The notes beneath the pieces were generated by a model, which did no database searches, was not told where the DNA came from, and worked only from the letters and a program-made list of their open reading frames with translations. This document shows positions 8,717 to 17,337 of a DNA stretch of 57,042 bases, piece by piece (the stretch's first letter is position 1; every line of letters starts with the position of its first letter). The position numbers and the translations under genes are program-made. Origin of the DNA: an uncultured Clostridia bacterium (GTDB lineage: Bacteria > Bacillota > Clostridia > Christensenellales > Aristaeellaceae); assembly GCA_937886445.1 (NCBI GenBank), contig CALGBY010000030.1:1-57042 (forward strand), in the 5' to 3' direction.

Positions 8717-9724
8717 TCAGACATTTTCAAGATAGGTCTTCACAAGCAGCATCTGCGCGTCTATATCGGAAAGCTTTGCCACGCCGGAGGGGCCGTGGAT
8801 ATAGCGGCAGGGCACGGAGAGCACGCAGGTCTTCATGCCGTAGGCCTGCCTCTGGAAGGCGGCGGCGTCATTGCCGCCGGTCACGCCCCGCTTGATCTGG
8901 CAGGGCACATCGAAGGCGTGTCCCAGGTCCAGCAGGCGCAGGAAGGTTTCCCGGTCGCCGATGCTGGTCTTATCCATAAAGCTCACGCCCACGCCCCCGC
9001 CCAGGCGGATCACCTGCTTTGCCTCGGGCACATCGCCCAGGTCTCCGGCCGCGGTGCCCTCCAGCACCAGCGCCACATCGCCCGATACCGAGAAGGCCGC
9101 GCAGGCCGCGCCGCGGCTGCCCACCTCCTCCTGACACACGAAGGCGTAGGTCACATCGCAGGGGTAGCGATCCTCCATCAGGCGCAGCATGTTGTAGCAG
9201 CCCACCCGGTCATCCAGCGCCTTCGCGGTCACACAGCCGTCGCCGAATTCCTCATAGCGGGTGTCAAAATAAACGTAGGAGCCTCTGGGGCAGGCCGCCA
9301 GCGCCTCATCTTTGCTTTTCGCGCCGATGTCGATGTACAACTGGTCTGTCTTCAGCACACGCTTTCTGTCCTCCGGCGACTGCAGATGGATGGCCAGCGC
9401 GCCGATGATGCCCTTCACCCGGTCCCTGCCGATCACCACCTGCTTGCTCACGCACACACGGCTGTCGATGCCGCCGATATTGGCAAACTGCAGCAGCCCT
9501 TCCTCGGTGGCGTCCATGATGATGAAGCCCACCTCGTCCATATGCGCGGAGATCACCACACGGGGCAGGCCTTTGCCGGTGCCGCGTTTTTCGCAGATCA
9601 CATTTCCCGCGCGGTCCACCGTAACGATATCGCATTTCTCACGGGCCTCGGCAAGCACGGCGTTTCTTACATCCCTTTCGTCCCCGCTCGCGCCCATCAG
9701 CTCACACAGCGTTTTCAGTTCCAT
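8717..9724 (-). CDS. M42 family metallo-aminopeptidase, copy 2
   Basis: This 335-residue peptidase has the ligand motifs SAHMDEVG, KALDDR, VCQEEVG and PCRYIHG, so it is probably active. Where the other copies have GLDV or AFDV it has VLEGTAAGD, giving Glu in the bridging metal position, as some M42 enzymes do. Its start overlaps the stop of copy 1 by 10 bases, and GGGAGG lies 7 bases before the ATG. The three copies clearly form one operon. Substrate preference cannot be read by eye. Confidence 0.88.
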   Translation of the reverse strand: MELKTLCELMGASGDERDVRNAVLAEAREKCDIVTVDRAGNVICEKRGTGKGLPRVVISAHMDEVGFIIMDATEEGLLQFANIGGIDSRVCVSKQVVIGRDRVKGIIGALAIHLQSPEDRKRVLKTDQLYIDIGAKSKDEALAACPRGSYVYFDTRYEEFGDGCVTAKALDDRVGCYNMLRLMEDRYPCDVTYAFVCQEEVGSRGAACAAFSVSGDVALVLEGTAAGDLGDVPEAKQVIRLGGGVGVSFMDKTSIGDRETFLRLLDLGHAFDVPCQIKRGVTGGNDAAAFQRQAYGMKTCVLSVPCRYIHGPSGVAKLSDIDAQMLLVKTYLENV

Positions 9725-10752
9725 AATTCATCCTCCCAGCCGGCGTTGACGCGCCTGAGGAAGGCGGCCAGCAGGCGCGCCCCGTCCTTCAGCACGCGGG
9801 TGTCGCAGGTTTCCACATTGGTATGCATATAGCGCAGGGGCAGAGAGATCAGCACCGCGGGGATACCGCCGCGCGTGACCGCCAGCTCATCGGCGTCCGT
9901 CGCGGTGGAGCGGGGGCATATCGCGGTCTGCAGGCGGATGTTCTCATCCTCCGCCGTTTCCTCCAGCCTGCTTACCATGAGCGGATTCAGGTACGGGCCC
10001 TTGCTCACCACCAGCGAATCGCTCTCCCGGGCGCGGAATTTCGGGCTGCCGGGCATCAGGGCATGGCATACATCAAACGCCACGGCCCATTCGGGCTCGA
10101 TGCCGAAGGCGGAGGTCATGGCGCCCCAGCTGCCGATTTCCTCCTGGCAGGTGGCCACAAACCACAGATCCGCCTCGTGCTTTGTATCCTGAAGCAGCTG
10201 CAGCGCGCCCAACATCATGGCCACGCAGGCGCGGTCATCGCAGGTCTTCACCGATACAAAGCCGTTTTTCAGTTCGGTATACCGGTGCTCGAAGCACACG
10301 GTATCGCCCGGGCGCACGAGCTGCTTCACCTTTTCGGCGCTCATGCCCATATCCACAAACAGGGTGTCAAAGGTGTAGTTTTCTTCTTTCTCCCGGTCGG
10401 AAAGCAGGTGCGGGGCCTTTGCGCCCACCACGCCCGTGAGCGGCTGCGTTCCGTACACGCGTACGCGCATGCCGGGCAGCACGCGGGGGTCCACCCCGCC
10501 CACATTTTTCAGGCGAAGACAGCCGTCCTCCTCGATCTTGCTTACCATCATGCCGATCTCATCCAGATGCGCGCAGATGATCACTCTCGGACCGCTGCCC
10601 TTTTTATGGCAGATCACGCTGTTCATTCTGTCTATGGTCACTTCGTCGCACAGCGGGCGGAAGGCCTCGGCAATGAACCGCGCCGCCTCGCCTTCATTAC
10701 CCGTCACACCGGGCACGGCGGTCACTTTTTTCAAAAATTCAAGCATGTCCAT
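9715..10752 (-). CDS. M42 family metallo-aminopeptidase, copy 1
   Basis: This 345-residue protein is the first gene of the peptidase operon. Metal-binding and catalytic motifs are CAHLDEIG, KTCDDR, TCQEEIG, AFDVCHA and PLRYMHT. The ATG at 10752 is chosen because AAGGAG precedes it by 9 bases. The reading frame stays open to 10884 with a hydrophobic stretch that looks like a membrane anchor, but that stretch contains the promoter -10 box and part of the upstream terminator, so it is not coding. A start two codons later (10746) is possible. Confidence 0.87.
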   Translation of the reverse strand: MDMLEFLKKVTAVPGVTGNEGEAARFIAEAFRPLCDEVTIDRMNSVICHKKGSGPRVIICAHLDEIGMMVSKIEEDGCLRLKNVGGVDPRVLPGMRVRVYGTQPLTGVVGAKAPHLLSDREKEENYTFDTLFVDMGMSAEKVKQLVRPGDTVCFEHRYTELKNGFVSVKTCDDRACVAMMLGALQLLQDTKHEADLWFVATCQEEIGSWGAMTSAFGIEPEWAVAFDVCHALMPGSPKFRARESDSLVVSKGPYLNPLMVSRLEETAEDENIRLQTAICPRSTATDADELAVTRGGIPAVLISLPLRYMHTNVETCDTRVLKDGARLLAAFLRRVNAGWEDELWN

Positions 10753-10797
10753 ATCCGGTTTCTCCTTTTCCCTTTCCCGGAGGGGGGTGATGTACCT

Positions 10798-10826
10798 ATT
10801 ATAAACGAACATGACCAAAAGAACAA
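10798..10826 (-). promoter_or_regulatory. Candidate promoter of the M42 operon
   Basis: TATAAT is seen on the minus strand at 10803-10798. The -35 box at 17 bases, TTGTTC at 10826-10821, is weak. The operon start is about 45 bases downstream. Confidence 0.5.
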
Positions 10827-10836
10827 GAAACACGAT

Positions 10837-10875
10837 AAAAAAGGGGGATGCCGCGGCGTTTTCGCGGCATCCCCC
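10837..10875 (-). terminator. Terminator of the zinc-ribbon gene
   Basis: On the minus strand, a perfect 13-bp stem GGGGGATGCCGCG/CGCGGCATCCCCC is followed by TTTTTT, directly after the stop at 10881. Confidence 0.9.
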
Positions 10876-10880
10876 GATGA

Positions 10881-12071
10881 TCATTCCTTATCTGTTCTCA
10901 GCATGACCTCGTATTCGCGCATTCCCTCTCTCGAGATCACAAGCTCCGCGCCGTCCGCGTTTTTCGCGCTGTACCGGTCCTCTGTTTTCTCATAATCCAC
11001 GGTAAAGCCTTTTTCACGGCAGGCGTCCACATAGCGTTCAAAGCCCGCGCTGTCCATATCGCCGATGTACGCGGAAAAATAGGTTTCCGTGTTCCGGATC
11101 AGCCTGCCCGTGTCGTTTTCCGGAACGGGCAGCAGGGCAGCCGGCCCGATCTGCGGCCAGGCAAAGCTGCCCAGCTCCATCGGCGCGTACAGCATGATCT
11201 CCATCTGCTTCAGCGAGGAATAGAGGTAGATCGTAAGCTGGTAGCCTTCTTTGTTATAGGCGGTGTAGGAGGATCCGCTGAGCTTTGTCTCCTGATCGAA
11301 GCCCGCCCTGACTGTCGCGTCGATATAGGCATCACAGTCCTCCGCGCTCACCTGGCGAAGCTTCACCCGCAGGCGGTTCTGTATGTTCGTATCCACGCTG
11401 CCGTAGGGAACGGGCGGCTCCGGCAGAAGCCGCGCCATGCCGGTCTTCGGCCAGGTGTATTTTTCATGATCCGTTTTGTATTTATCCGCGTCGTTTACCG
11501 ATATCAGAAACGGGATAATCAGCAGCAGGCCGATCAGTCTGGGGATGCGGCTTCGCGCCGGATGGCTGCCAGCGGATCCCTTCGCGATCAGGATCGCGAA
11601 GATGAACAGCACCGTCTGCGCGACGGAAATAACGGCCGGCCACAGAAAGGCCTTTGAAAAGCTGTAAATGCCCATCATCACGCAAAGGATGAGCATCGCG
11701 GTGGAAAGCTTTGTGCCCACGGGCTTTGCCGCCGCGTTTTTCATCTGCTTTTCCTTAAGCAGCCGCTCGTTTTTCAGCCGTTCCGCTTCTATGCGTTCTT
11801 CCGTTTCCAGTCTCGTTTTTTCCAGTTCCGCGTTGATCCTTGCTTTTTTGATGGCATCGCTGTCCTCGATCAGCTCCCTTGCGCCGCAATAGGGGCACAC
11901 CATCTCTCTGGTGCCGGGCACGATCTCCATCGATGCCCTGCAGGATCTGCAGGTCATGCGCACGGTGACGGCGCTTTCCGCGCCCGCCTTTTCACTGCCC
12001 GCAGGCGCCCCGCAGAACTGGCAGAACTTCACTCCGCTGCCGATCTTTTTTCCGCACTCTTTACAATACAT
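10881..12071 (-). CDS. Double zinc-ribbon membrane protein with duplicated C-terminal domain
   Basis: This 396-residue protein is not recognised as a named family. It opens with a CxxC...CxxC zinc ribbon (CKEC, CQFC) and a second one (CRSC, CPYC) by residue 65. A charged coiled-coil of about 50 residues rich in Glu, Arg and Lys follows, then about three transmembrane segments (roughly 125-205). The remainder holds two related units, each opening with WPxxGxAxLLPxP, near 215 and 300, probably outside the membrane. The layout resembles clostridial zinc-ribbon membrane sensors of unknown role. It is monocistronic, with its own terminator. Confidence 0.75.
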   Translation of the reverse strand: MYCKECGKKIGSGVKFCQFCGAPAGSEKAGAESAVTVRMTCRSCRASMEIVPGTREMVCPYCGARELIEDSDAIKKARINAELEKTRLETEERIEAERLKNERLLKEKQMKNAAAKPVGTKLSTAMLILCVMMGIYSFSKAFLWPAVISVAQTVLFIFAILIAKGSAGSHPARSRIPRLIGLLLIIPFLISVNDADKYKTDHEKYTWPKTGMARLLPEPPVPYGSVDTNIQNRLRVKLRQVSAEDCDAYIDATVRAGFDQETKLSGSSYTAYNKEGYQLTIYLYSSLKQMEIMLYAPMELGSFAWPQIGPAALLPVPENDTGRLIRNTETYFSAYIGDMDSAGFERYVDACREKGFTVDYEKTEDRYSAKNADGAELVISREGMREYEVMLRTDKE

Positions 12072-12391
12072 TCATTTTGCTCCGTTTCATTTATCAGCCG
12101 GGCAGGTTTTTCCGGCGTTTTCGTGCCCGTCCCCACCCGCCGCCCTTTATACTACCATAAAAGTGCCCGCGGTGCCGTAAAAAACCGATTTTGTACAGTG
12201 AAACGGCATAAACAGCGATAGTCGCGGCTGTGTGAGGCGGGCTTACCGGAGCTTTTGGCCGCGGCAGCAGTCCATACAGCGATCCTTTTTCCCTCTGAAT
12301 GCCGTATATCACCGGTATATTATATGAAGTATTTACATTTTCCTATACGCGGGTTATAATGCGAACGAATCCATTATGAGGAGGATTAGAT
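12072..12391. other. Divergent intergenic region
   Basis: No gene is supported. It contains the 5' end region of the zinc-ribbon gene, with a possible minus-strand TATAAA box at 12151-12146, and the forward promoter at 12332-12360. Confidence 0.5.
12332..12360 (+). promoter_or_regulatory. Promoter of the DUF975 gene
   Basis: TTTACA at 12332-12337 and TATAAT at 12355-12360 have a 17-base spacer, 31 bases before the start codon. Confidence 0.8.
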
Positions 12392-13027
12392 ATGAGAACC
12401 AGTAAAGAATACCGCGATCTGGCGGCTTCCGCCCTGAAGGGCAACTACGGCACAGCGATCGGCATCATGCTGGTGTACGCGCTGATCTCCAGCGCGCTTA
12501 CCACCGTGGGCCTGGGCATCGGGCTCCTGATCCTGGGCGGCGCGTTCACTATCGGTCTCACTGCGGCCTATATGGGGCTTTTCCGTTCCGGCGGGATGAA
12601 CTTTGGCGATCTTTTCTACGGCTTTACCGGAAAGATCAATTTCGGTTCCACCATCGGCCTTGGCTTCTTTACCGCGCTGTTCACCATGCTGTGGAGCTTT
12701 CTGTTTATTATTCCCGGCATCATCGCCACCTATTCCTATTCCATGGCGCCCTATATCATGATCGATCACCCGGAAATGACCGGCCTTGAGGCGATCACCG
12801 CCAGCAAGAACCTGATGAAGGGCAAAAAGGGCAAGCTGTTCTGCCTGGAGCTGAGCTATATCGGATGGATCCTGCTAGGCATCCTGACCTGCGGCATCCT
12901 GCTCATCTGGGTGGAGCCGAAGATGCTGGCTGCCAGGGCTGCCTTCTATGAGGACATCAAGCAGGAAGTGCCCGGCACCGCGAGCACCTATACCGATAAG
13001 TCTTATTCTAATGATGAGACCTTCTGA
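12392..13027 (+). CDS. DUF975 family integral membrane protein
   Basis: This 211-residue protein has the opening typical of the family, a short amphipathic stretch with ALKGNY. Several hydrophobic helices rich in Gly, Ile and Leu follow, with a YSMAPYIMID segment and a conserved KNLMKGKKGKLF loop. DUF975 proteins are uncharacterised membrane proteins common in Clostridia and lactic acid bacteria. GAGGAGG precedes the ATG, and it has its own promoter and terminator, so it is a single-gene unit. A palindrome CTTCTGATCATCAGAAG covers its stop codon. Confidence 0.8.
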   Translation: MRTSKEYRDLAASALKGNYGTAIGIMLVYALISSALTTVGLGIGLLILGGAFTIGLTAAYMGLFRSGGMNFGDLFYGFTGKINFGSTIGLGFFTALFTMLWSFLFIIPGIIATYSYSMAPYIMIDHPEMTGLEAITASKNLMKGKKGKLFCLELSYIGWILLGILTCGILLIWVEPKMLAARAAFYEDIKQEVPGTASTYTDKSYSNDETF

Positions 13028-13078
13028 TCATCAGAAGTGTCAGGGGAAGCGCCGCGCTGAGTGAGAGCGGCCGGTATG

Positions 13079-13110
13079 AAAAAGGAGCGTTTTGACGGCG
13101 CTCCTTTTTT
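13079..13110. terminator. Bidirectional terminator between convergent genes
   Basis: AAAGGAGCG and CGCTCCTTT form a stem with A-rich left and T-rich right flanks, so it can serve both the DUF975 gene and the convergent small membrane gene. Confidence 0.85.
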
Positions 13111-13141
13111 CGTGCGCGCATCTCCGGGGCGGTGCGGAAGG

Positions 13142-13504
13142 TCAGGCCTGCTGTTCCGGTTTTTCACCGGCCGTGTCTTCGGGCGCGGCGCTGCTGACCG
13201 GCTTTTCCGCAACAGCGTTTTCAAGCTTGTCACTGCCCGAAGCGGTGAGGCCGTTGACCGCGACTGCTGCCGTGATCAGGCCGGCGATGAGCAGCACGGA
13301 GCCGAAGCCGAAGCACAGGATCTTGTTGCCGTACCAGCCGTTTCTCGCTCCCTGCGCGGCGGCCTGCTGGATGCCGGTGTAGGCGTCTCCGCCGTAGTAG
13401 GAATTGTATTCCGTCGCACCGTCGTCCATGCTGTAGCACACGATAGCAAGCACGACAGATACGATGGCGATGATCAGCAACAGAACAGATGATCCTTTTT
13501 TCAT
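13142..13504 (-). CDS. Small two-helix membrane protein, unknown function
   Basis: This 120-residue protein has a first transmembrane helix at about 6-24, a short Tyr/Gly-rich outer loop (EYNSYYGGDAYTG), a second helix at about 62-85, and an acidic Ala/Glu/Pro tail ending EKPEQQA. No known domain is recognised. A perfect promoter sits upstream, so it is a real transcribed gene, although the ribosome site (GGGGGAACATCC) is weak. It converges on the DUF975 gene and shares its terminator. Confidence 0.65.
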   Translation of the reverse strand: MKKGSSVLLLIIAIVSVVLAIVCYSMDDGATEYNSYYGGDAYTGIQQAAAQGARNGWYGNKILCFGFGSVLLIAGLITAAVAVNGLTASGSDKLENAVAEKPVSSAAPEDTAGEKPEQQA

Positions 13505-13541
13505 ATGGATGTTCCCCCACTCTTCAGCGTTTTGTGTCCTG

Positions 13542-13571
13542 ATTATATCATACTGACGTCAATGCTGTCAA
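13542..13571 (-). promoter_or_regulatory. Promoter of the small membrane protein gene
   Basis: On the minus strand TTGACA (13571-13566) and TATAAT (13547-13542) are separated by 18 bases. Confidence 0.8.
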
Positions 13572-13709
13572 TATTTTATTGCTGATAAATGCGGCAGTCA
13601 TAGCTTGACCGGAGAATTCATAATTTTAGTCCCTATGCTTGTTTCCGCTGCGGGGTTTGCTTCGGAAATTTACCGAGGCTGAAAATTTTGCTTACGATGT
13701 GTATTTCGG

Positions 13710-13738
13710 TTGACAAAAATGCCGTTTTTTTGTAAAAT
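13710..13738 (+). promoter_or_regulatory. Promoter of typA
   Basis: TTGACA at 13710-13715 and TAAAAT at 13733-13738 have a 17-base spacer. Transcription from here makes an untranslated leader of about 190 bases. Confidence 0.8.
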
Positions 13739-13820
13739 AACTGTTTGGAATGCCCTCTTTTAGCGGGTGTTTCCGAAAAACTCCGGGAAGGGCCGCGTAA
13801 GCCCGAAAATCGCGCGGGAC

Positions 13821-13933
13821 CTGTTTTCAAACAGCCGTTGACGCGTTGTCCGGAGCAAGCCTATCCGTTTGAAAACCGCGTACGATCCGTTTTCAAACAG
13901 CCATCAACTCTTCGTCCGAAGGAGGACATAAAA
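13821..13933 (+). promoter_or_regulatory. Repeat-containing 5' leader of typA
   Basis: GTTTTCAAAC occurs twice (near 13822 and 13891), each followed by AGCC, with the inverse GTTTGAAAAC between them near 13867. The segments can form alternative hairpins ahead of the AAGGAGGA site. BipA is stress- and cold-related in other bacteria, so leader control is plausible, but this is inference. Confidence 0.35.
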
Positions 13934-15769
13934 ATGATCCGCAACGATATCCGCAACATCGCTATTATTGCCCATGTAGACCACGGCAAGACCACGCTGG
14001 TAGACCAGATGCTTCGCCAGGGCGGCGTATTCAGGGATAACCAGCAGGTGTCGGACCGCGTGATGGACTCCGGCGATCTGGAGCGTGAGCGCGGTATCAC
14101 CATCCTTGCTAAAAACACCGCCGTACATTACGGCGACATCAAGATCAACATCGTGGATACCCCGGGCCATGCCGATTTCGGCGGCGAGGTGGAACGCGTG
14201 CTGAAAATGGTGGATGGCGTGCTGCTGCTGGTGGACAGCTTTGAAGGCCCCATGCCGCAGACGCGTTTTGTGCTGCAGAAGGCGCTGGACCTGAAGCTGC
14301 CGGTCATTCCCGTCATCAATAAGGTGGACCGTCCCGATGCCCGCTGCGATGAGGTGCTGAACGAGCTGATGGATCTTCTGATCGATCTGGACGCCGATCC
14401 CGATACGCTGGATCACCCCGTGGTGTACGCCTCCGCCAGAAAGGGCACCGCCACGCTGGATCTGGCCGAGCCCGGTACCGACCTGCGCCCGCTGTTTGAC
14501 ACCATCATCAAATATATCCCCGCGCCCGAGGGCGATGCCGAGGGCCCCGCGCAGGTGCTGATCTCCACCATCGACTATAATGATTATGTAGGCCGCATCG
14601 GCGTGGGCCGCATCACGAGAGGCTCCCTTTGCGAGGGCATGATGGTGGTGCGCTGCAACAAGCTGGATGACAAGGTGACGCCCCCCTGGCGTCTCACCGG
14701 CCTTTCCATGTACAGCGGATTGAAGCGTGTGCCGACCGAGAGCGTTACCATGGGCGATATCGTGGCGCTGACCGGCCTTGCCGATATCTCCATCGGCGAT
14801 ACCGTATGCGATCCTGCTCAGGTGGAGCCCCTGCCCTTTGTAGCCATCACCGAGCCCACCGTGACCATGACCTTCTCCGTCAACGACAGCCCCTTCGCCG
14901 GCCGCGAGGGCGAATTCGTTACCAGCCGCCATCTGCGCTCCCGCCTGTACAGGGAACTGGAGACCGATGTTTCCCTGCGCGTGAAGGACGGCGAGACCCC
15001 CGATATCTTTGAAGTGTGCGGCAGAGGCGAGCTGCACCTCTCCATCCTGATCGAGACCATGCGCCGCGAAGGCTACGAGTTCCAGGTGAGCAAGCCCGAG
15101 GTCATCTATCAGGTGAGCAACGGCCATAAGCAGGAGCCCATCGAGCGTATGGTGGCCGATGTGCCCCAGGCCTATGCCGGCGCCGTGATCGAAAAGATCG
15201 GCCGCCGCCGCGGTATGCTGGAGAGCATGGACGGCGGAGACCGGGTGCGTCTGGTGTTCAGCGTGCCCAGCCGCGGCCTGTTCGGCTACCGCAGCGAGTT
15301 TATGACCGATACCCGCGGCGAGGGCGTGATGAGCGCCGTGTTTGACCACTATGAGGACTACAAGGGCGATATCCCCCACCGCAATGTGGGCGCTCTGGTG
15401 GCCAGCGAAACGGGTGAAGCCACGCAGTACGCTCTGTACTATGTGCAGGAGCGCGGCAGCCTGTTCATTTCCAGCCAGACCGAGGTATACGAAGGCATGA
15501 TCGTGGGCCAGAACGCCCGTCCCGGCGATATCCCCGTGAATGTGTGCCGTGCCAAGCATGTCACCAACATCCGCAATGCCTCTGCTTCCGAAGACAGCCT
15601 GCGTCTGGTATCCGTGCATCCGCTCACGCTGGAGGAATGCCTGGAGTTCATCGATGACGATGAGCTGCTGGAGATCACCCCCAAGAACCTGCGCATGCGC
15701 AAGCGCGTGCTTTCCCATGAGCAGCGCATGAAGAACTGGGCAAGGACGGGAAAGACCACCAACCCGTGA
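13934..15769 (+). CDS. typA: Translational GTPase TypA/BipA
   Basis: This 611-residue ribosome-associated GTPase is related to EF-G and acts in 50S assembly and stress adaptation. G-domain motifs are clear: AHVDHGKTT near residue 12, the switch region ERERGITI, DTPGHADFGGE and NKVD. EF-G-like domains and the BipA-specific C-terminal domain follow, with the family-typical GRGELHLSILIETMRREG and SRGLFGYRSEF segments. The length matches the usual 600-615. The ATG at 13934 is fixed by GGAGGACATAAAA and by homology of MIRNDIRNIAIIAHVDHGK; the open frame back to 13745 spans the leader and is not coding. Confidence 0.97.
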   Translation: MIRNDIRNIAIIAHVDHGKTTLVDQMLRQGGVFRDNQQVSDRVMDSGDLERERGITILAKNTAVHYGDIKINIVDTPGHADFGGEVERVLKMVDGVLLLVDSFEGPMPQTRFVLQKALDLKLPVIPVINKVDRPDARCDEVLNELMDLLIDLDADPDTLDHPVVYASARKGTATLDLAEPGTDLRPLFDTIIKYIPAPEGDAEGPAQVLISTIDYNDYVGRIGVGRITRGSLCEGMMVVRCNKLDDKVTPPWRLTGLSMYSGLKRVPTESVTMGDIVALTGLADISIGDTVCDPAQVEPLPFVAITEPTVTMTFSVNDSPFAGREGEFVTSRHLRSRLYRELETDVSLRVKDGETPDIFEVCGRGELHLSILIETMRREGYEFQVSKPEVIYQVSNGHKQEPIERMVADVPQAYAGAVIEKIGRRRGMLESMDGGDRVRLVFSVPSRGLFGYRSEFMTDTRGEGVMSAVFDHYEDYKGDIPHRNVGALVASETGEATQYALYYVQERGSLFISSQTEVYEGMIVGQNARPGDIPVNVCRAKHVTNIRNASASEDSLRLVSVHPLTLEECLEFIDDDELLEITPKNLRMRKRVLSHEQRMKNWARTGKTTNP

Positions 15770-15808
15770 TCCTGAGGCAAAGGCCAACCGGTATATTTGT
15801 ATAAACAG

Positions 15809-15850
15809 AGGAGCAGCTGCAGAACGCGTGATCTGCAGCTGCTCCTTTTT
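15809..15850 (+). terminator. Terminator of typA
   Basis: A perfect 15-bp stem AGGAGCAGCTGCAGA/TCTGCAGCTGCTCCT with an 8-base loop runs into TTTTT. Confidence 0.93.
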
Positions 15851-15970
15851 GACTGATATTTTGTGAAACAGTTGGTTTTCTTCCCGGGGAATGCCGATCT
15901 TTGATCTGCATACCGGCGGCATGCGTGCTATCCGGGAGCAGCCGGAAGCCGTTTCCGGCCGTAAAAAGAG

Positions 15971-16050
15971 CGTTCCCGCATTTACGGAAACGCCTTTTTA
16001 CAGGAAACGGATGGATCGCATGAAAGCGGACCGTGTTCCGCTTTCATGCG
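15971..16050 (-). terminator. Two hairpins downstream of the DUF1858 gene
   Basis: A perfect 14-bp stem CGCATGAAAGCGGA/TCCGCTTTCATGCG lies at 16017-16050, right after the minus-strand stop at 16060. A second stem, formed by GTAAAAAGAGCGTT and AACGCCTTTTTAC with one bulged base, lies around 15960-16000. Together they probably end minus-strand transcription. Confidence 0.55.
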
Positions 16051-16059
16051 AAATTTCTG

Positions 16060-16272
16060 TCAGTCCTTGGCTTCCGCCAGGAACTCGTTCAGCTGGGCTA
16101 CCAGCTCGTCCGCGTTGGTGCCGTGGGCGGCGCAGGCATCCTGAAGGCTTTCGCCGATGGAATGGGGGCAGCCCAGGCAGTGCATGCCGAACTCCATCAG
16201 GATCCTCGCGGTGCCGCGGTGAATATTCAGAACCTCGCCGATGGTCATTTCTTTGTTTACTTCATTGATCAT
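16060..16272 (-). CDS. DUF1858 redox-disulfide domain protein
   Basis: This 70-residue protein matches the hybrid-cluster-protein-associated redox disulfide family. It has the conserved opening EMTIGEVLNIH, the ARILMEFGMHCLGCP segment with the CxxC pair (MHCLGCP), and a helical C-terminus. Members are thought to bind a cofactor or handle redox chemistry near iron-sulfur enzymes; the partner is unknown. It has its own promoter overlapping the end of the glycosyltransferase gene and a GGAGG site 10 bases upstream. Confidence 0.85.
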   Translation of the reverse strand: MINEVNKEMTIGEVLNIHRGTARILMEFGMHCLGCPHSIGESLQDACAAHGTNADELVAQLNEFLAEAKD

Positions 16273-16307
16273 GTTATTCTGTCCTCCAAGTAAGATTTCC
16301 GTTCCAT

Positions 16308-16336
16308 AGTGTAAGGCGCGCGGGGCGCTTTGTCAA
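16308..16336 (-). promoter_or_regulatory. Promoter of the DUF1858 gene
   Basis: On the minus strand TTGACA (16336-16331) and TACACT (16313-16308) are 17 bases apart. The -35 box overlaps the stop codon of the upstream glycosyltransferase gene. Confidence 0.7.
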
Positions 16337-17274
16337 CTGTCTTTTCCGTTTTTATCAAAGCCGAACTCGTTCGCGATGATGTAGTGCGGGCGGCCGCGTA
16401 CCTCATCATATACGCGGGAAAGATATTCGCCCGATATGCCCAGGCACAGGTGCAGCGTGGCGGCGATGAGCAGCAGCAGGCTGTACAGGCGCAGCGAGGG
16501 GGCTTCGACAGCAGCAAAATCAAAAATGACACGCAGCAGCACGAGCACGGCACAGGCCAGCGCGTATATTACGCCCAGCCAGGTGCTCAGCCGCAGGGGC
16601 TTTTCGGAAAAGCTGAAGATACCGTCCTTGGCCAGGCGCAGCATCTTTTTGAGCGGGTAGTGGGATTCTCCCGCGAAGCGCTTATCGCGGTCATATTCCA
16701 CCTGCTCCTGTTTGAAGCCCACCCAGGCAAACATGCCGCGCAGAAAACGGTCATGCTCGCGCATGCCGCGTACGGCGTCTGCCGCCTTGCGGTCCACCAG
16801 ACGAAAATCGCCCGTATCGCGCGGGATCATGCCGCCGGTGAGAAAATCCAGCACCCGGTAGTATACGCTGGCGGTCACCTTTTTGAAGGCGGTCTCTCCG
16901 GCGCGCGCTTTGCGCTTCGCGCTGACCACCTCCGCGCCCTGCTTCCATTTTTCGGCCAGCAGGGGGATCACCTCGGGCGGATCCTGCAGATCGGCGTCGA
17001 TGATCACCACCGCGTCGCCCTCCGCTCTGTCAAGACCGGCGGTCACGGCGTTCTGGTGGCCGGCGTTTCTGGCGAACATGAGCGCTTTCACATGGCTGTC
17101 CTTTTCGGAAAGAGAGCGCAGGATCTCCGCCGTTTTATCTCTTGAACCGTCATTCACATAGATGATCTCGTAGCTTTCTCCCATGGAGGAAAGCACCGCC
17201 GTGAGGCGCTTATGCGTTTCGGCAAGCACCGCTTCCTCGTTGTAGCAGGGTACGATCACCGAATATACTGCCAT
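16333..17274 (-). CDS. Family 2 glycosyltransferase, polyprenyl-phosphate type
   Basis: This 313-residue enzyme should transfer a sugar from a nucleotide donor to a lipid carrier at the inner face of the membrane. Motifs are YSVIVPCYNEEAVL at the N-terminus, VIIDADLQDPPE (donor and metal binding), and FRLVDRKAAD. Two C-terminal transmembrane helices (about 215-280) fit the GtrB/DPM1-like class. The ATG at 17274 follows AAGGAGGG; the frame runs back to 17304 without a good site. It lies 63 bases after the NYN gene. The product could feed cell-wall or glycolipid decoration. Confidence 0.87.
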   Translation of the reverse strand: MAVYSVIVPCYNEEAVLAETHKRLTAVLSSMGESYEIIYVNDGSRDKTAEILRSLSEKDSHVKALMFARNAGHQNAVTAGLDRAEGDAVVIIDADLQDPPEVIPLLAEKWKQGAEVVSAKRKARAGETAFKKVTASVYYRVLDFLTGGMIPRDTGDFRLVDRKAADAVRGMREHDRFLRGMFAWVGFKQEQVEYDRDKRFAGESHYPLKKMLRLAKDGIFSFSEKPLRLSTWLGVIYALACAVLVLLRVIFDFAAVEAPSLRLYSLLLLIAATLHLCLGISGEYLSRVYDEVRGRPHYIIANEFGFDKNGKDS

Positions 17275-17337
17275 TCCTGTCTGTCCCTCCTTCGGATGAA
17301 GCACAGGTATCTGTCTGATAACAGGCTGCGCACTGTT

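Larger units (their letters stand above)
13505..13933. other. Divergent promoter region and typA leader
   Basis: No gene is supported. The region carries two head-to-head promoters (13542-13571 minus, 13710-13738 plus) and a roughly 190-base leader before typA. Confidence 0.6.

Noticed and set aside
10753..10884. N-terminal membrane anchor on the first M42 peptidase
   Set aside because: The hydrophobic extension covers a TATAAT box and part of the upstream terminator, and a good ribosome site precedes the ATG at 10752.
13745..13933. N-terminal extension of TypA
   Set aside because: The frame is open but includes the leader repeats and the ribosome site; homology begins at 13934.
13904..15922. 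Long minus-strand frame opposite typA
   Set aside because: It is an antisense shadow of a highly conserved gene.
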